The notes under the pieces were generated by a model, which worked only from the letters and a program-made list of their open reading frames with translations, had not been told where the DNA came from and made no database searches. From the NCBI GenBank assembly GCA_002221725.1, contig NJFT01000044.1:159449-223448 (forward strand): DNA of 64,000 nt, read 5' to 3'. Origin of the DNA: Scedosporium boydii. Taxonomy: Eukaryota; Ascomycota; Sordariomycetes; Microascales; Microascaceae. Shown here piece by piece: positions 30,319 to 40,755 of this stretch. The position numbers were made by a program, and so were the translations under genes. The first letter of the stretch is position 1. Each line of letters begins with the position of its first letter.

Positions 30319-32811
30319 CATGTCAACGGCTCCGCATCCCCCCGAACATCAGCTCCGTCACCCTCTTTGGGCCAAACGGAGAGTGAGGCCGTTCCACGCC
30401 CCCAGCCCAGTGTTAGCCGGCGCCGAGACAAGCCGCAGCTGTCTTGCAATTACTGTCGACGACGCAAGTGAGACCGTGTTCGCTCCCTGGGGGAGCCCCC
30501 TACTTGTAGTTGGCAACTCTAACAGCCCCCAGGTCGCGGTGTGATCGCCTGCAACCCTGCTCTGTTTGCAGGCTTGACTCGTGGCCAGCCATGTACGTAT
30601 CCGGACAATCACAGAGCTAATTCCCTGCCGAGATCGACACCCAATGCGCCGGCATTGAGTGTGCACGATCGCCTTGCGCAGCTTGAGCGCCTTGTCTTGC
30701 ATCTGAGACCGAACTCGACCAATACGGCCCACCCTGGAGCAACACCCGCCTCCTCTCGCGCCGATCCACCGGATATGGCAGAAGGTGATATGCTAGTTGA
30801 TGAGCGCTCCGAGTGCGGAAGCATGCGCGTTAGTCCCTCTGAGCTCCGCTGACCACTGGGCCGCGATTCTAGATAACATCGCGGATCTGAGGGATCATTT
30901 TGACAGGGAGGAGCATCTTAGGCTCGCCAATACCCCCGAGAAACTTCTGGATGATGACAGTTATAGTGGAAGAAGACTACCGCCGCGTCATGCGCTGCTT
31001 CTGTATGGATGTCATCAGCCAACTTCACGGGCAGAAATTCTCCGCTTTGCCGCCGAAGGAGGCAGTAGATCGCTATATCTCACGCTACTTTAACCGCGTA
31101 GATTTGGTTGCCTCATGTTGGTACAAACCTCATTGTCCTACTACATACCACGTGCTGGGGTAGCTGACACGCTACCATTTCGGACCATAGCTGTTGTCCA
31201 TGGCCTTAGCTTTCTGCGTGAGGTGAGTAGAGTCGTGGACTTACCTCCTTCCGCCATGATTTCCTTAGCGCATGCTGAATTATCTAGTATGCGGCCTTCT
31301 GGGCGGACTCATGTAGCGTATCGATTTTATGGGTCGGCCTTCTCTTCAGCATGATGTGTCTCGCTCTCCTGGCCTCGGACGACGCTGATGCCATACCCGG
31401 CACCGAAGCGGAGCAGCAGTGGCTGCAAATCGATCTATATCGTGAGAGGATCGTGCAGTGCTTGATAATGGGCGAATATACAAATTGTGGGACATACGTC
31501 TTTGAAACTGTCATCAACTACGTTTACGTTGAATTCGCCATCCGAGCTGACGCCGATAAGGATGTATGGTTCCTACTTGCGCTCGAGGTCAACTTGGCCA
31601 TGCGTATGGGATACCACCGTGATCCCAGTCACTTCCCTTCCATTTCGCCCTTCCAGGGAGAAATGCGGCGCAGGCTCTGGGCCACTGTTCTGCTAGGGGA
31701 TATTCTTATATCAAGTCAGATGGGAATGCTACGCATGATATCCGACCGGGACTGCGACACGGCCGAGCCTCGGAACCTTCACGATGCCGACATCGATGAA
31801 GGTACCACAGAGCTGCCGCCGTCTCGGCCAGAGACTGAATTCACTGCGGCCTTAGGCATTATCGCTCGGAGAAGAATACTGATGACTCTAGGCACTATAC
31901 TGGACCTGACGTCCTCCATCAAGCCTTGCACCTATGCGGAGGTACTGAGAGTCGATCTCTTACTGCAAGAAGTCGCCGATAACGTCCCTAGTCTTCTGAA
32001 GATAAAATCTATGGCGGCTAGTGTCACCGACTCAGCACAAGTCATAATGGCTCGGTTGTTTATCAGCCATATGATTTACAAGGGGCAAATCATACTTCGT
32101 CGTCGATTCCTTAACATGGAGTCGCCCACAAAAGATGAGGCATCTTTCGCTCACTCTCGCGAAGCCTGCCTCAATGCTTCACTGGGCGTTCTGCAGATAC
32201 AACATGTTCTTGACGAGGAGACGCGCCCGGGCGGTCAACTTCACACAATGCGCTGGCGGGTGACCTCGATTATGAACCACCAATTCCTGACGGCGACTAT
32301 GATACTTTGCTCATTGCTGCATCGGGGTTAGACGCTAAACCGCAAAGGGAAAATCACGGCAGCGCTACGGAGAGCGAGATTGATTTGGATGAGAAGAAGT
32401 CCCAGTTCTCGGGAGGCCAAAAAGGCAGCCGGGGCTGTCAGTATGGTGCTTGCAAAGGCGGATGAGGGTTGCACCTACGATATTAACTTTCCCGATGAAG
32501 ATAGCGAAGGCCCTGAAGTTAGACGGAATATGCTAACTCCCTCCTGTACCGCTGATGAGAGTAAGAGTGACGCTACTATTGGACTCAAAGGTGGACAGGA
32601 GATCCAGCAGGAGAGAATGAGTCCCTATGAACGTGAGTCTGGAACTATCGCCCGGTTCAAAACATACGAGCTGACAAAGATATTGCCAGCGGACCAATTC
32701 ATTATGCCCGATCTTGTGGTACCATTCATACCAGGTAATGAGCAGGGCCATGGCTTCACACTCAATGCAGGCGATGGGTCTGTCCTAGATGAGTGGATTG
32801 TATGGCTTTGA
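30319..32811 (+). pseudogene. Broken Zn2Cys6 transcription factor
   Basis: Pieces of one fungal regulator in order: CNYCRRRK-donor (intron from 30470) joined to SRCDRLQPCSVC; then in another frame TRGQPCTYPDN and a leucine-rich linker (HDRLAQLERLVLHL); a new frame from DHWAAILDNIADLRDHFDREE; a new frame at SALPPKEAVDRYISRYFNR; then two normal introns (31118-31189 and 31223-31289) that still splice in frame to AAFWADSCSVSILWVGLLFSMMCLA and the main fungal_trans domain to 32331. A TAG follows SLLHRG, after which the same frame continues with homologous-looking RRARLIWMRRSPSSREAKKA. So there are at least three frameshifts (zinc cluster, ~30840, ~31045), one nonsense codon and probably a fourth shift in a C run near 30340, where the ATG at 30319 leaves the zinc-cluster frame. 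Intact splice sites beside several lesions suggest recent decay. Confidence 0.82.
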
Positions 32812-32869
32812 TCAAGTTGAAGTTTCCGAGGACCTGTCAGGTCCCAATAGCTAGTTGGCTCACTCGGCC

Positions 32870-35800
32870 CTAAAGATCCTTAATAAGCTTGTGCTTCAGG
32901 CCATTTTTAATGACGGCTAACTCTCCGCGAAGCGAAAAGGCAATATCACCATCAATAGTCTGCACGGGAAGAACTCTGTCGCCCCCACCCTGGCAAGTGA
33001 ACTTATTCGGAATAGGGAAATGACGCGTATATGTTTCCATGTCTAGGTTCTCCTGGGAACGCTGGAGAGCTAGTTATCGTCGACGAGGAACAAGAGCTCT
33101 TCGTGAGTATTTAGGTCAGGTCTTGGGACGACCATTCTTTGGATTTTGTGTGCGAGTCTCAACGTCAGGGGCAACGGCGAGATGAGTTTTGTTGTGCCCG
33201 TGTTCTTGAGCTCCCGTAGGTCAAAGAAGAAAGGCGAGAAAGTCTCTGCGTAGCCTTTCTGTCCTTTCGTATGAAAAACGAGAGTGTCGTTATGAACGGC
33301 GGCGAAAATAATCGCAGTCTCCTTGACGCCTTCACCCAAGCCGTAGTCAAGGTGTATATCGGCTGCGTTGGCTTCATTGCTGACACTAGACATATCATCC
33401 CTTGACTTGCGGTTCCTATAAGGAATCTGTCAGCCGGTTCTTAAGACTCCAGAGTGCGAACAGGAATCGTTCGGCTAGACATCGTCAACTTTGACAGAGG
33501 AGCATCTACCGAGGTAGTGACCTCTTGGATTGTTGCACTTAAATAGGAACTTGCCGTACAGCGAACTTACAAGGCCGAGGGTGGCCATACCCTCATGGAA
33601 GTGTCTGCGATGTCCACTAGATGCAAAGAGTCCCAACTGAAGCGCAGTGTTCGTGACATACACTCCGGAGAGGAAACAGAGTATAGTAAACTCAAGGTCT
33701 CAAAGTCCCTGATGCTTAGCAAGCCGTGGCGGTCCATGGAAGCTACGGTCCGGCCATCGAGACTGACTGTAGTAGACAACAGGGCAACTCGGCGAATGTT
33801 ATCCCCGACTGTTGAGAGAACACGAGCCCCTGTGAAAGAATCAAATAGAGCAAGGTGTCAGTCTCTATAAGCAACGAGGAACCGGCTGATTTCCGGGTTT
33901 GGGTTGAAAATGATCCTGACTGGATGGCCTCCTCTATCGTTGATCACCCATTCAATGAAGTCGTTCGATTGTCAGAACCAAGGCATATTGGCTGGGCCGA
34001 GCAGGCAATAGCTAAGACCTCCATGTCCGGATATATGGCGCCTAGAGACGCAGCCCTGTTGAGACGTGTCGTACTGCCCGACCCGTCATCAGGAGCGAGA
34101 TACATGTAAATGTGATCCTCGAGTAGTGACCCATCGGAAGGGCCCCACCTCATGCAATGGCCATGCGTAGTGAGCCCGACAGTAGATTCTTTTGAGGAGT
34201 CGAGGAAAACGAGTCGGCGCGTTAGCGGAGACTCCCACTGCAGTTTACCTTCCAGATTCCAAGCTTTAAGCCCCTTTCTGCTCGAAGTGACCAGCAGCTT
34301 CCCCGTCTGGTCAAAGTGAAGCTGATCTATTAAAGACCTGTGATCGAGAACTAGCTGCTTCTGAAAGCTTTGATGATTGTACAAGGCGACTTCGCCGGAA
34401 GCAAACCCAACCGCAACCGACTTGTACCCACAAGCCAAAGTCGTGGCTCCTGCGCCGTCAAGCGCGACAGATGCCAGGATATCATCCCAAATAACATTGT
34501 CGTAGCCAACCAAGGAAATCCCATCAGGTGGCTTCCCAAATTGTGTATGAATGGCGGACGTGGTGGGTGTCAACGGAGGAATTAAAAAGTAGGTGGATGA
34601 AGGCGAGGATACCAGGGCGTTTCCGAACCTCGTAACGAGCCTCGTCAGGTCAACCAACTAGTCGGAAATCGTTTTGACAGCTATGTTACTCGGAGGCTCA
34701 TACTTAACTCTCCTGTCCAAATATCCTCGGAGATTACGAGCGGTCTTGAGAAGACAGTGCAGATACCCTTTCTGGGCGACATACTCGATCCATGATTGCA
34801 CGTTTGTCTCCAGGAAAGCTGAAGAGCTAAGAGGAGCTCGGTCGTTTTTGAACAGGTACAGTTATAGACATGTTGGCCGAAATTCTTTGCCGCGTAGTCC
34901 AGAAGTGGCGAAAGATCTGGCCTGCTCTGGTGTAGGAATTGCCGATGTCTAGGAGGCCGAAACGAAGGGGCCGAAAGGAATCCAAGACAAGTTAACGAAA
35001 TGCGCTTGTGGGAAGTAGCCGTGTTGACTTCGAATTCTTCGGCACTGCTGCTGAGCAGAAATTCGCGGGCTGTCAGATGAACGAGTTGGACCAGGTCGTT
35101 GGAGTTGACCGGGACGAGATAACTGCAGAGGCCTTCGGTGGCACTTTTGACACTCTGTTGCACCTTTGTTTCCTTGGACTCTAAAGACAACGCCTCGGCA
35201 AGTTCGGAGGTATGGAAAGGGCGCGAGCTGCCACGACTCAGCGTAGTATAGCCTTTGCGATGTGCTTCTCCGACTCCCGTTTCTTCCGCATCAGATCTGT
35301 GGTTCTCTGATAATAGGGAACCATGCCTTCAGAGATGCCTTCTAAGATCTCCATGATGCTCTTGAACCCAAAAACACCTTCCAATTCATCAAGAACTAGA
35401 CGGACCCAGGGAAAACATGCCCCGGATTTAGCAAGTATGTTCTCGCTAAGCTCATGCTTTTCTTGCTCTGTCTTGACAGGCAAGATATCGGACCTCGACT
35501 GGATATACGCTCGGATATCTGCCAGAGTATCGGACTGTGGGATTTCAGTGGGAATCACGTCTGGCCCTAACATTTTCAGTAACCGTTGCATATTGGGCAC
35601 TGGATCTCAGTAGTCTTGCAAGCGATTGGCCGTGGTCATTTCCGGACTGGAAAAAGTGGTATGCACACGACAGGTTCAACCCTTTCAGTTAGGATACAAC
35701 ATGGGATGCGAGCACAGTCTTGCCCGCTCCGGGTTGGGCAGTCATCACATAGAAGCTTAGACTCGTGTCTTCGCTGGCGAGCAATTGTTGGAAATCGCGC

Positions 35801-37021
35801 CGACGTTCGATCCAGCAACAGGATCCCGTCGCCTTGGGATAATAGTGCTGTTCTACGAGTTCGGACACGCCAAGATAGGATCGAAGAGTTTTCAACTGAG
35901 CCTTAGTGATGGCCCGGTCACCAAGGGGCTTTTTCAGGACAGCTTCCACCGCCGTGGAAAGGCTGTCCCTAACAAGGACGTAATTAGGATCATCGAGGCC
36001 GTTAAACTTGCAGATGTCCCTGTGGTTAGCATTCAGGTACTGCACCCGCTCAATCTTGAAGTCAGGTCCGAGACTGGCGGATGATTTTTCCACAATCAAG
36101 GCAGAGGCCAGTCCCCCAAGACTCGTCCTCAAGGTTTCGAAGAAGGAAAACAAATACAAGTCATCTACATACTTCTGGAAATCCCGATTGACTAGCTGCA
36201 TTGCTTTCGAGCCGGTCATCATATCCGGGAGATACTCCTTCGATGACAAGAACCCCGAGATCTTCAAGATGTTACGGAGCATCGAGGCATAATCCGAACC
36301 TCGATGCGGTGTTGCTAGAAAGAAAATGGCTTCAATTCTTTCCGCAGACTCTGGATCTGCCCCTGTGCTCTCGCGCCGCGATGTACGCCCTCTTGATCAC
36401 CAGTCCACCCGTACTATGGCCGATGAGGATCATGGGACTATTTCCGTGTCTCCGCAAATGCGGCGAAGTCCGCATTGCTTCCAAGAGATTATTGCCAAAA
36501 TCGTGGACGTCTGGGCTGGATTAGCTATGCTTGGAGGTCGAAGAGGGGGGACGTTTGATACTCACTCAGGATGCTCTGCTTTTTGCTTCCCCAGTCCGAA
36601 TCGTATCCGAAGGAGTAGACGCTCACATTCCGAAAGTCAGGGTCCTCAGGCAGGAAGCATTTGGGCCAGAATAATCTGTAGTTGTTTCCTTTTCGCCATG
36701 TCTTTATCGAGCCACCTCGCAGGCCATGGACAAAGATTAAGTCGACTCGGGGCTCAGGAGAAGCGTGGAGAAGGTGTAGCCCAAGGGGTCCGATAAGGTC
36801 CTTTTCTGCATCGTCCGCATCTTGTCGGGGGAACGCCTTCGAGACCATAACGTAGTCAAGCGTTTTCTGACGGCCGTAAGACTACACGTCAGTGCCGTCG
36901 CGTCGGATACTCGTATGCCTAGCGGAGGGTCCTCTCGTGGCCCCGCATTGTTGGGAGGGTGCTGTCGGAATGTTCGTGGGGAGCCAGTGATGGACTGTTT
37001 TCCTGTGGAGCTTGCGTCCAT
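32870..37021 (-). pseudogene. Broken NLR-type gene: esterase + NACHT + WD40-like
   Basis: Read from 37021 down, pieces follow the architecture of fungal STAND/NLR proteins. First, an alpha/beta-hydrolase (lipase-like) effector domain: VDLIFVHGLRGGS and, after an intact intron, ILIGHSTGGLVIKRAYIAA with the nucleophile elbow GHSxG. A NACHT P-loop follows (AQPGAGKTVLASH), then a helical region, and a C-terminal beta-propeller-like part ending with GDIAFSLRGELAVIKNGL, a tail common in this group. Lesions: an extra base in a G run near 36360; TAA right after the P-loop (near 35690); a deletion that removes the NACHT Walker B and sensor region between about 35640 and 35580; a TGA and a 2-nt CG duplication near 35240; further frame changes in the propeller part. 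Such NLRs act in heterokaryon incompatibility or immunity. This copy cannot make a normal protein unless the lesions are assembly errors. Confidence 0.8.
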
Positions 37022-37354
37022 GGCGATAAGATGAGACTACCCATGATCTCGTCTACATGCGTATCTAAGTTATCTGGCAAATAAGGCGCACGAGAGTATG
37101 AGACGATGTAACTCATTTTGAACAGATAATGCGTGGTCTTTCAGAAGTCCTTTGCGTGTCCCGTCATTCGATATTCCCATAGTTCTCGGAATCCTTGATC
37201 CTGGGTCCTGACGCGTGAGGATCACCAGGGCCAAATATTCAAATTCTTCATATCTTGAGTCCCGATCGAATCGAGGTTGAAACCCCTCGGTTTAACTGGC
37301 AACACAATTTATTCTCGCCGGGTTGCAAAAGTTATGGTATGTAATGCTTGGCAG
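37022..37354. other. Intergenic
   Basis: Between the start of the NLR relic and the 3' end of the deoxyribosyltransferase-like gene. Nothing recognised. Confidence 0.5.
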
Positions 37355-37843
37355 TCATCTATTGACCGACAACCTCTCTACAACAGCCTCCCGTAATTTG
37401 CCAATACTATCCAACACGTCGATCCCGAACTTTTGGCAAACTATTTGCACATTTCCCCTCTTCCAATATCCTTCAGGACATACAGCGATAACTTTGCCTG
37501 GAACTTGCGCGGAGAGCCCAAACTCGAGCAGACTTATCGGAGCCTGCGTGGCTGGGTGGAAATATACCACCACATAGTCCGCCTTCGATTGCTTGTCAAG
37601 CTCCCATAGGACCTGCTCACGATAGGGAGCAAAGTCGATGTCCTCGCGCCATGTGCTATCCCAATCCGCGCGGTACGGGTTGAAAATTGTGATGGGGAAC
37701 TCAGAAAGGGAGGCAGACAGAACTTCGCGCCAATCTGTTTTGTCGACTTTGCTTGTGGTGCCCGCGAGGAAGACGGATTTCACTCCCCTGACAGGCTCCT
37801 CGGAAGGTGCGTAAATAATCTGACTCTTCGGACTGGGATTCAT
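37355..37843 (-). CDS. Nucleoside 2-deoxyribosyltransferase-like protein
   Basis: A 162-residue protein from the ATG at 37843 (MNPSPKSQIIYAPSEE). The Rossmann-like start VFLAGTTS, NPYRADWDSTW, REQVLWELDKQSKADYVVVYFHP and SLLEFGLSA followed by VIAVCPEGYWKRGNVQIV are the pattern of the PF15891 nucleoside deoxyribosyltransferase-like family. The Glu of SLLEFG matches the catalytic nucleophile of true enzymes. Bacterial and fungal members of this group are mostly uncharacterised and may act on nucleotides in signalling or defence. The frame is open upstream to an ATG at 38044, but the extra 67 residues are basic and unlike the family, so I prefer the shorter form; a spliced 5' exon is also possible. 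It lies beside the NLR relic inside the block that separates qutA from qutD. Confidence 0.8.
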   Translation of the reverse strand: MNPSPKSQIIYAPSEEPVRGVKSVFLAGTTSKVDKTDWREVLSASLSEFPITIFNPYRADWDSTWREDIDFAPYREQVLWELDKQSKADYVVVYFHPATQAPISLLEFGLSAQVPGKVIAVCPEGYWKRGNVQIVCQKFGIDVLDSIGKLREAVVERLSVNR

Positions 37844-38588
37844 TCGGCTGGAAATGTAGTGATGGAGTGGCGTCTGTCGGTCGTGAGATGAGATTCTAAG
37901 CCACACGATGAGGAAGGATGAACGGCGTTTGCGAAGCGGGGTTGCCTTGAAAAAGTGATCACGAAAGATGACTAAGACTTGGGAACGGAAATAGGGGCGG
38001 GAGATCAATGATCCAGACATTTTTTTTTTCTTCATCATCGGCATCCCAATACATACCCGGCTGCAACTACATTAATCATGGTTGGAGCTCTCTTGAGATT
38101 TAGTGCTTCCTTTGAAGTAGCATTGGCGTAACACCGAACTTTCAGATCTCTCGTGTGATTTGCCCTATGTGTCTTGGAAAGTGACGGTACCATTGGTGAC
38201 ATCTTCTAGTCTTCTCCGGCAATGCCTTTATCCATCCCCTGTCTTCTCCAGGTTTTCCTCCCCGTATCCACCCTGATTGTGGGGTGCATCCGCTAAGGGA
38301 TGGTATCTAGCGTCTCGGGACGAGCGTTAATTGGAATCGAGACAACATGACACGACTCTCTCCGTTAATGGCCAGTCCCGAAGGAGTAAACAATGAGATT
38401 TCCTTTAACGAGACCCGGCCTGTAATTATAAAGACCGTGAAGAAGTCGTCGTGTCAAGAAGAATATAAACACTGAAGTTTCGTCGGCTCCTCAGTGCAGA
38501 GTAGATAATCTCCTCCTTCTGTTTCGCTTTCTCTGGCTGATGCAAGCTCGCACCCGAATGCTTGCTAGGCACCCACGCCATAAGAACC
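37844..38588. promoter_or_regulatory. Upstream region of qutD with QutA-like site
   Basis: Divergent promoter of the deoxyribosyltransferase-like gene and qutD. It contains the right copy of the 25-bp repeat (38209-38233) with GGCAATGCCTTTATCC at 38218-38233, about 355 bp before the qutD ATG, and a TATA-like ATATAAAC at 38463, 126 nt before the ATG. Confidence 0.5.
38209..38233 (+). repeat. Right copy of 25-bp direct repeat with QutA-like site
   Basis: Identical to 27240-27264 in the same orientation, 10,969 bp away. The last 16 bases match 12 of 16 positions of the QutA palindrome, including GG and the whole TTATCC half. Confidence 0.8.
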
Positions 38589-40277
38589 ATGTCGATCCTC
38601 ACTCTCAAGGAAGATCGGCCTACCCCAAAGGCAGTTTACAACTGGCGTGTGTACGCTTGCGCTGCCGTCGCGTCTTTCGCATCATGCTTGATCGGATATG
38701 AGTCGGCCTTCTTTGGCACAACCCTCGCGCTTCCATCCTTCACCGAAGAATTCAAATTCTCTACCTACCAGGCCAACGATCTGGCCGTCCTCAAGCAGAA
38801 CATCGTCTCCGTCTATCAGGCCGGTGCTTTCTTTGGCAGCTTAGCAGCATTCGCCACCAGTTACTTCCTAGGCCGTCGCTATTCTCTCATCTTCTTCAAT
38901 GCCATCTTCGCTATCGGCTGCATCATGCAGATGGCCTGCACCGGGGATAAGGGCTTGGGTTTGATTATTGGGGGCAGGGTACTGGGCGGTTTTGGCGTCG
39001 GCGGCTGCTCCAACATGACCCCCATCTACATTTCGGAGCTTGCTCCGCCCGCTGTTCGCGGCCGTCTCGTCGGCCTCTACGAACTGGGGTGGCAAATTGG
39101 TGGTCTTGTCGGCTTCTGGATCAACTACGGCGTCAATACCACACTACAGCCCAGCCACTCGCAATGGCTCATCCCTTTCGGCGTACAGCTTATCCCGTCA
39201 GGTTTGCTCTTCTTCGGCTGCTTCTTCATTCCAGAATCCCCCCGCTGGCTCTTGTCAAAGGGTAGAAGGGAACAGGCCATCAAGATCCTGTGCTGGATGA
39301 GACAGCTCAAGGCAGACCATCCCTACATGCTAGAGGAGCTCAGCTACATTGACGAAGATATTGAACGGTACCGCCGTGAGGTCGGCACTGGCTTCTGGAA
39401 GCCCTTCAAGGCCCTCAAGGACCGCAAGGTGCAATGGCGGTTTGTGCTTGGTGGTCTCCTCTTCGTATTCCAGAATGGTAAGTCTTATCAGACAAAGCAT
39501 TATGACCAGCTCAGTGTGCTAATCTTTGAGATTCTTCCAGGTTCCGGCATCAATGCAATCAACTACTATAGCCCAACCGTGTTCCGAAGTATAGGAATCC
39601 AGGGTACAAACACAGCCTTCCTCACGACAGGTATCTTTGGAGTTGTCAAGACCGCACTCACCTTCGTCTGGCTCCTTATTCTGATTGATCACGCTGGACG
39701 ACGCCTCATGCTCATTGTAGGCTCTGTTGGTGGGTCGCTTTGCATGTGGTTCATTGGCGCCTACATCAAAATCTCGAATCCCGAAGGCAGTCAACAAAAC
39801 CATAAGCTTTCTTCCGCTGGCATTGCCGCCATATTCTTCTTCTATCTCTGGACAGCATTTTATACGCCCTCTTGGAATGGAACTCCGTGGGTCGTGAACT
39901 CGGAAATGTTCAACCAGAATACCCGCTCCCTCGGCCAAGCCAATGCAGCTGCCAATAATTGGTTCTGGAACTTTATCATTGCGCGCTTCACAGAACAAAT
40001 GTTCAACTCTTGGGGATACGGGGTGTATTTCTTCTTTGCTTCCCTCATGATTTTGTCATCCATTTTTGTATACTTCTTTGTGCCCGAGACCAAGTCCATT
40101 CCTCTGGAGCGAATGGATCGGCTCTTCGAGTTGAAGCCCACTTGGCGTGCCCATGGTATTCTCATGGACGAACTGAGGCAGGTGGAGGGTATTGGTGATG
40201 ACAACATCGACCACAAGAGCGAGGAGAAGCCGGTCGTTTTAGAGGTGGATAAGAAGAACATATCTGCTGATGTCTGA
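38589..40277 (+). CDS. qutD: Quinate permease QutD (MFS sugar-transporter family)
   Basis: Exons 38589-39477 and 39541-40277 give 541 residues. The start MSILTLKEDRPTPKAVYNWRVY closely follows known QutD/Qa-y proteins; an upstream Met at 38562 is less likely. Family motifs include NIVSVYQAGAFFG, GRVLGGFGVGG, ELAPPAVRGRLVGLYELGWQ, the sugar-porter PESPRWL at the end of the first half, and PETK near the C-terminus; about 12 membrane helices. The 63-nt intron (GTAAGT..TTCCAG) splits QNG from SGINAINYYSP. The intron length is a multiple of three and has no in-frame stop, so a retained intron would insert 21 residues. QutD imports quinate through the plasma membrane by proton symport, and its transcription is normally QutA-dependent. 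Confidence 0.9.
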   Translation: MSILTLKEDRPTPKAVYNWRVYACAAVASFASCLIGYESAFFGTTLALPSFTEEFKFSTYQANDLAVLKQNIVSVYQAGAFFGSLAAFATSYFLGRRYSLIFFNAIFAIGCIMQMACTGDKGLGLIIGGRVLGGFGVGGCSNMTPIYISELAPPAVRGRLVGLYELGWQIGGLVGFWINYGVNTTLQPSHSQWLIPFGVQLIPSGLLFFGCFFIPESPRWLLSKGRREQAIKILCWMRQLKADHPYMLEELSYIDEDIERYRREVGTGFWKPFKALKDRKVQWRFVLGGLLFVFQNGKSYQTKHYDQLSVLIFEILPGSGINAINYYSPTVFRSIGIQGTNTAFLTTGIFGVVKTALTFVWLLILIDHAGRRLMLIVGSVGGSLCMWFIGAYIKISNPEGSQQNHKLSSAGIAAIFFFYLWTAFYTPSWNGTPWVVNSEMFNQNTRSLGQANAAANNWFWNFIIARFTEQMFNSWGYGVYFFFASLMILSSIFVYFFVPETKSIPLERMDRLFELKPTWRAHGILMDELRQVEGIGDDNIDHKSEEKPVVLEVDKKNISADV

Positions 40278-40755
40278 AAGCCCTGGTTGACTAGATAAGA
40301 TGAAACACATATCTGTTCCGAAGCACAGTTTCCCCTCTCAATACCACTTATCCTTAGTTTCTATTGAAAATTCTAGCTCTCTTGTCCATTTCGTATTAAG
40401 ACCCCGAAATATCGCCTGTCTTTCCCATTAGAGTTGCACTCACCAACGAGTTTTAAGGTGAGACATTCAGGCTTTGAGAAGGGCTGGGTGTGGACTGCAC
40501 AATGCATTTAGATATAGTATGGCCGTTTCGAAAGCAGATAATCTAAGGAATATTGGTTACAGGGGGTGATGGAGCAGGTTTTACTCTCCGGATTGTGCGA
40601 CTGGTGATGATGGTCGCGACATGATAGATCCCAGTTAGATCATATCAGGTGACGACGTTCGTACTTATCAAAATAATCCGTACTATCATGGAATCGTGTC
40701 TATAGATAGAGATACAACATATATATAGGCAACCCAGATGATCATATGGCCATTG
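40278..40755. other. Intergenic between convergent qutD and qutB
   Basis: 3' flanks of two convergent genes. It contains a perfect QutA half-site (CACTTATCC, 40345-40353), which is 3' to both genes and is probably chance. Confidence 0.5.

Noticed and set aside
37844..38044. 67-residue N-terminal extension of the deoxyribosyltransferase-like protein
   Set aside because: Basic, unlike family members, beginning in a poly-A run; the ATG at 37843 gives the usual start.
40345..40353. Perfect QutA half-site between qutD and qutB
   Set aside because: It lies 3' of both convergent genes, where a promoter element is not expected.
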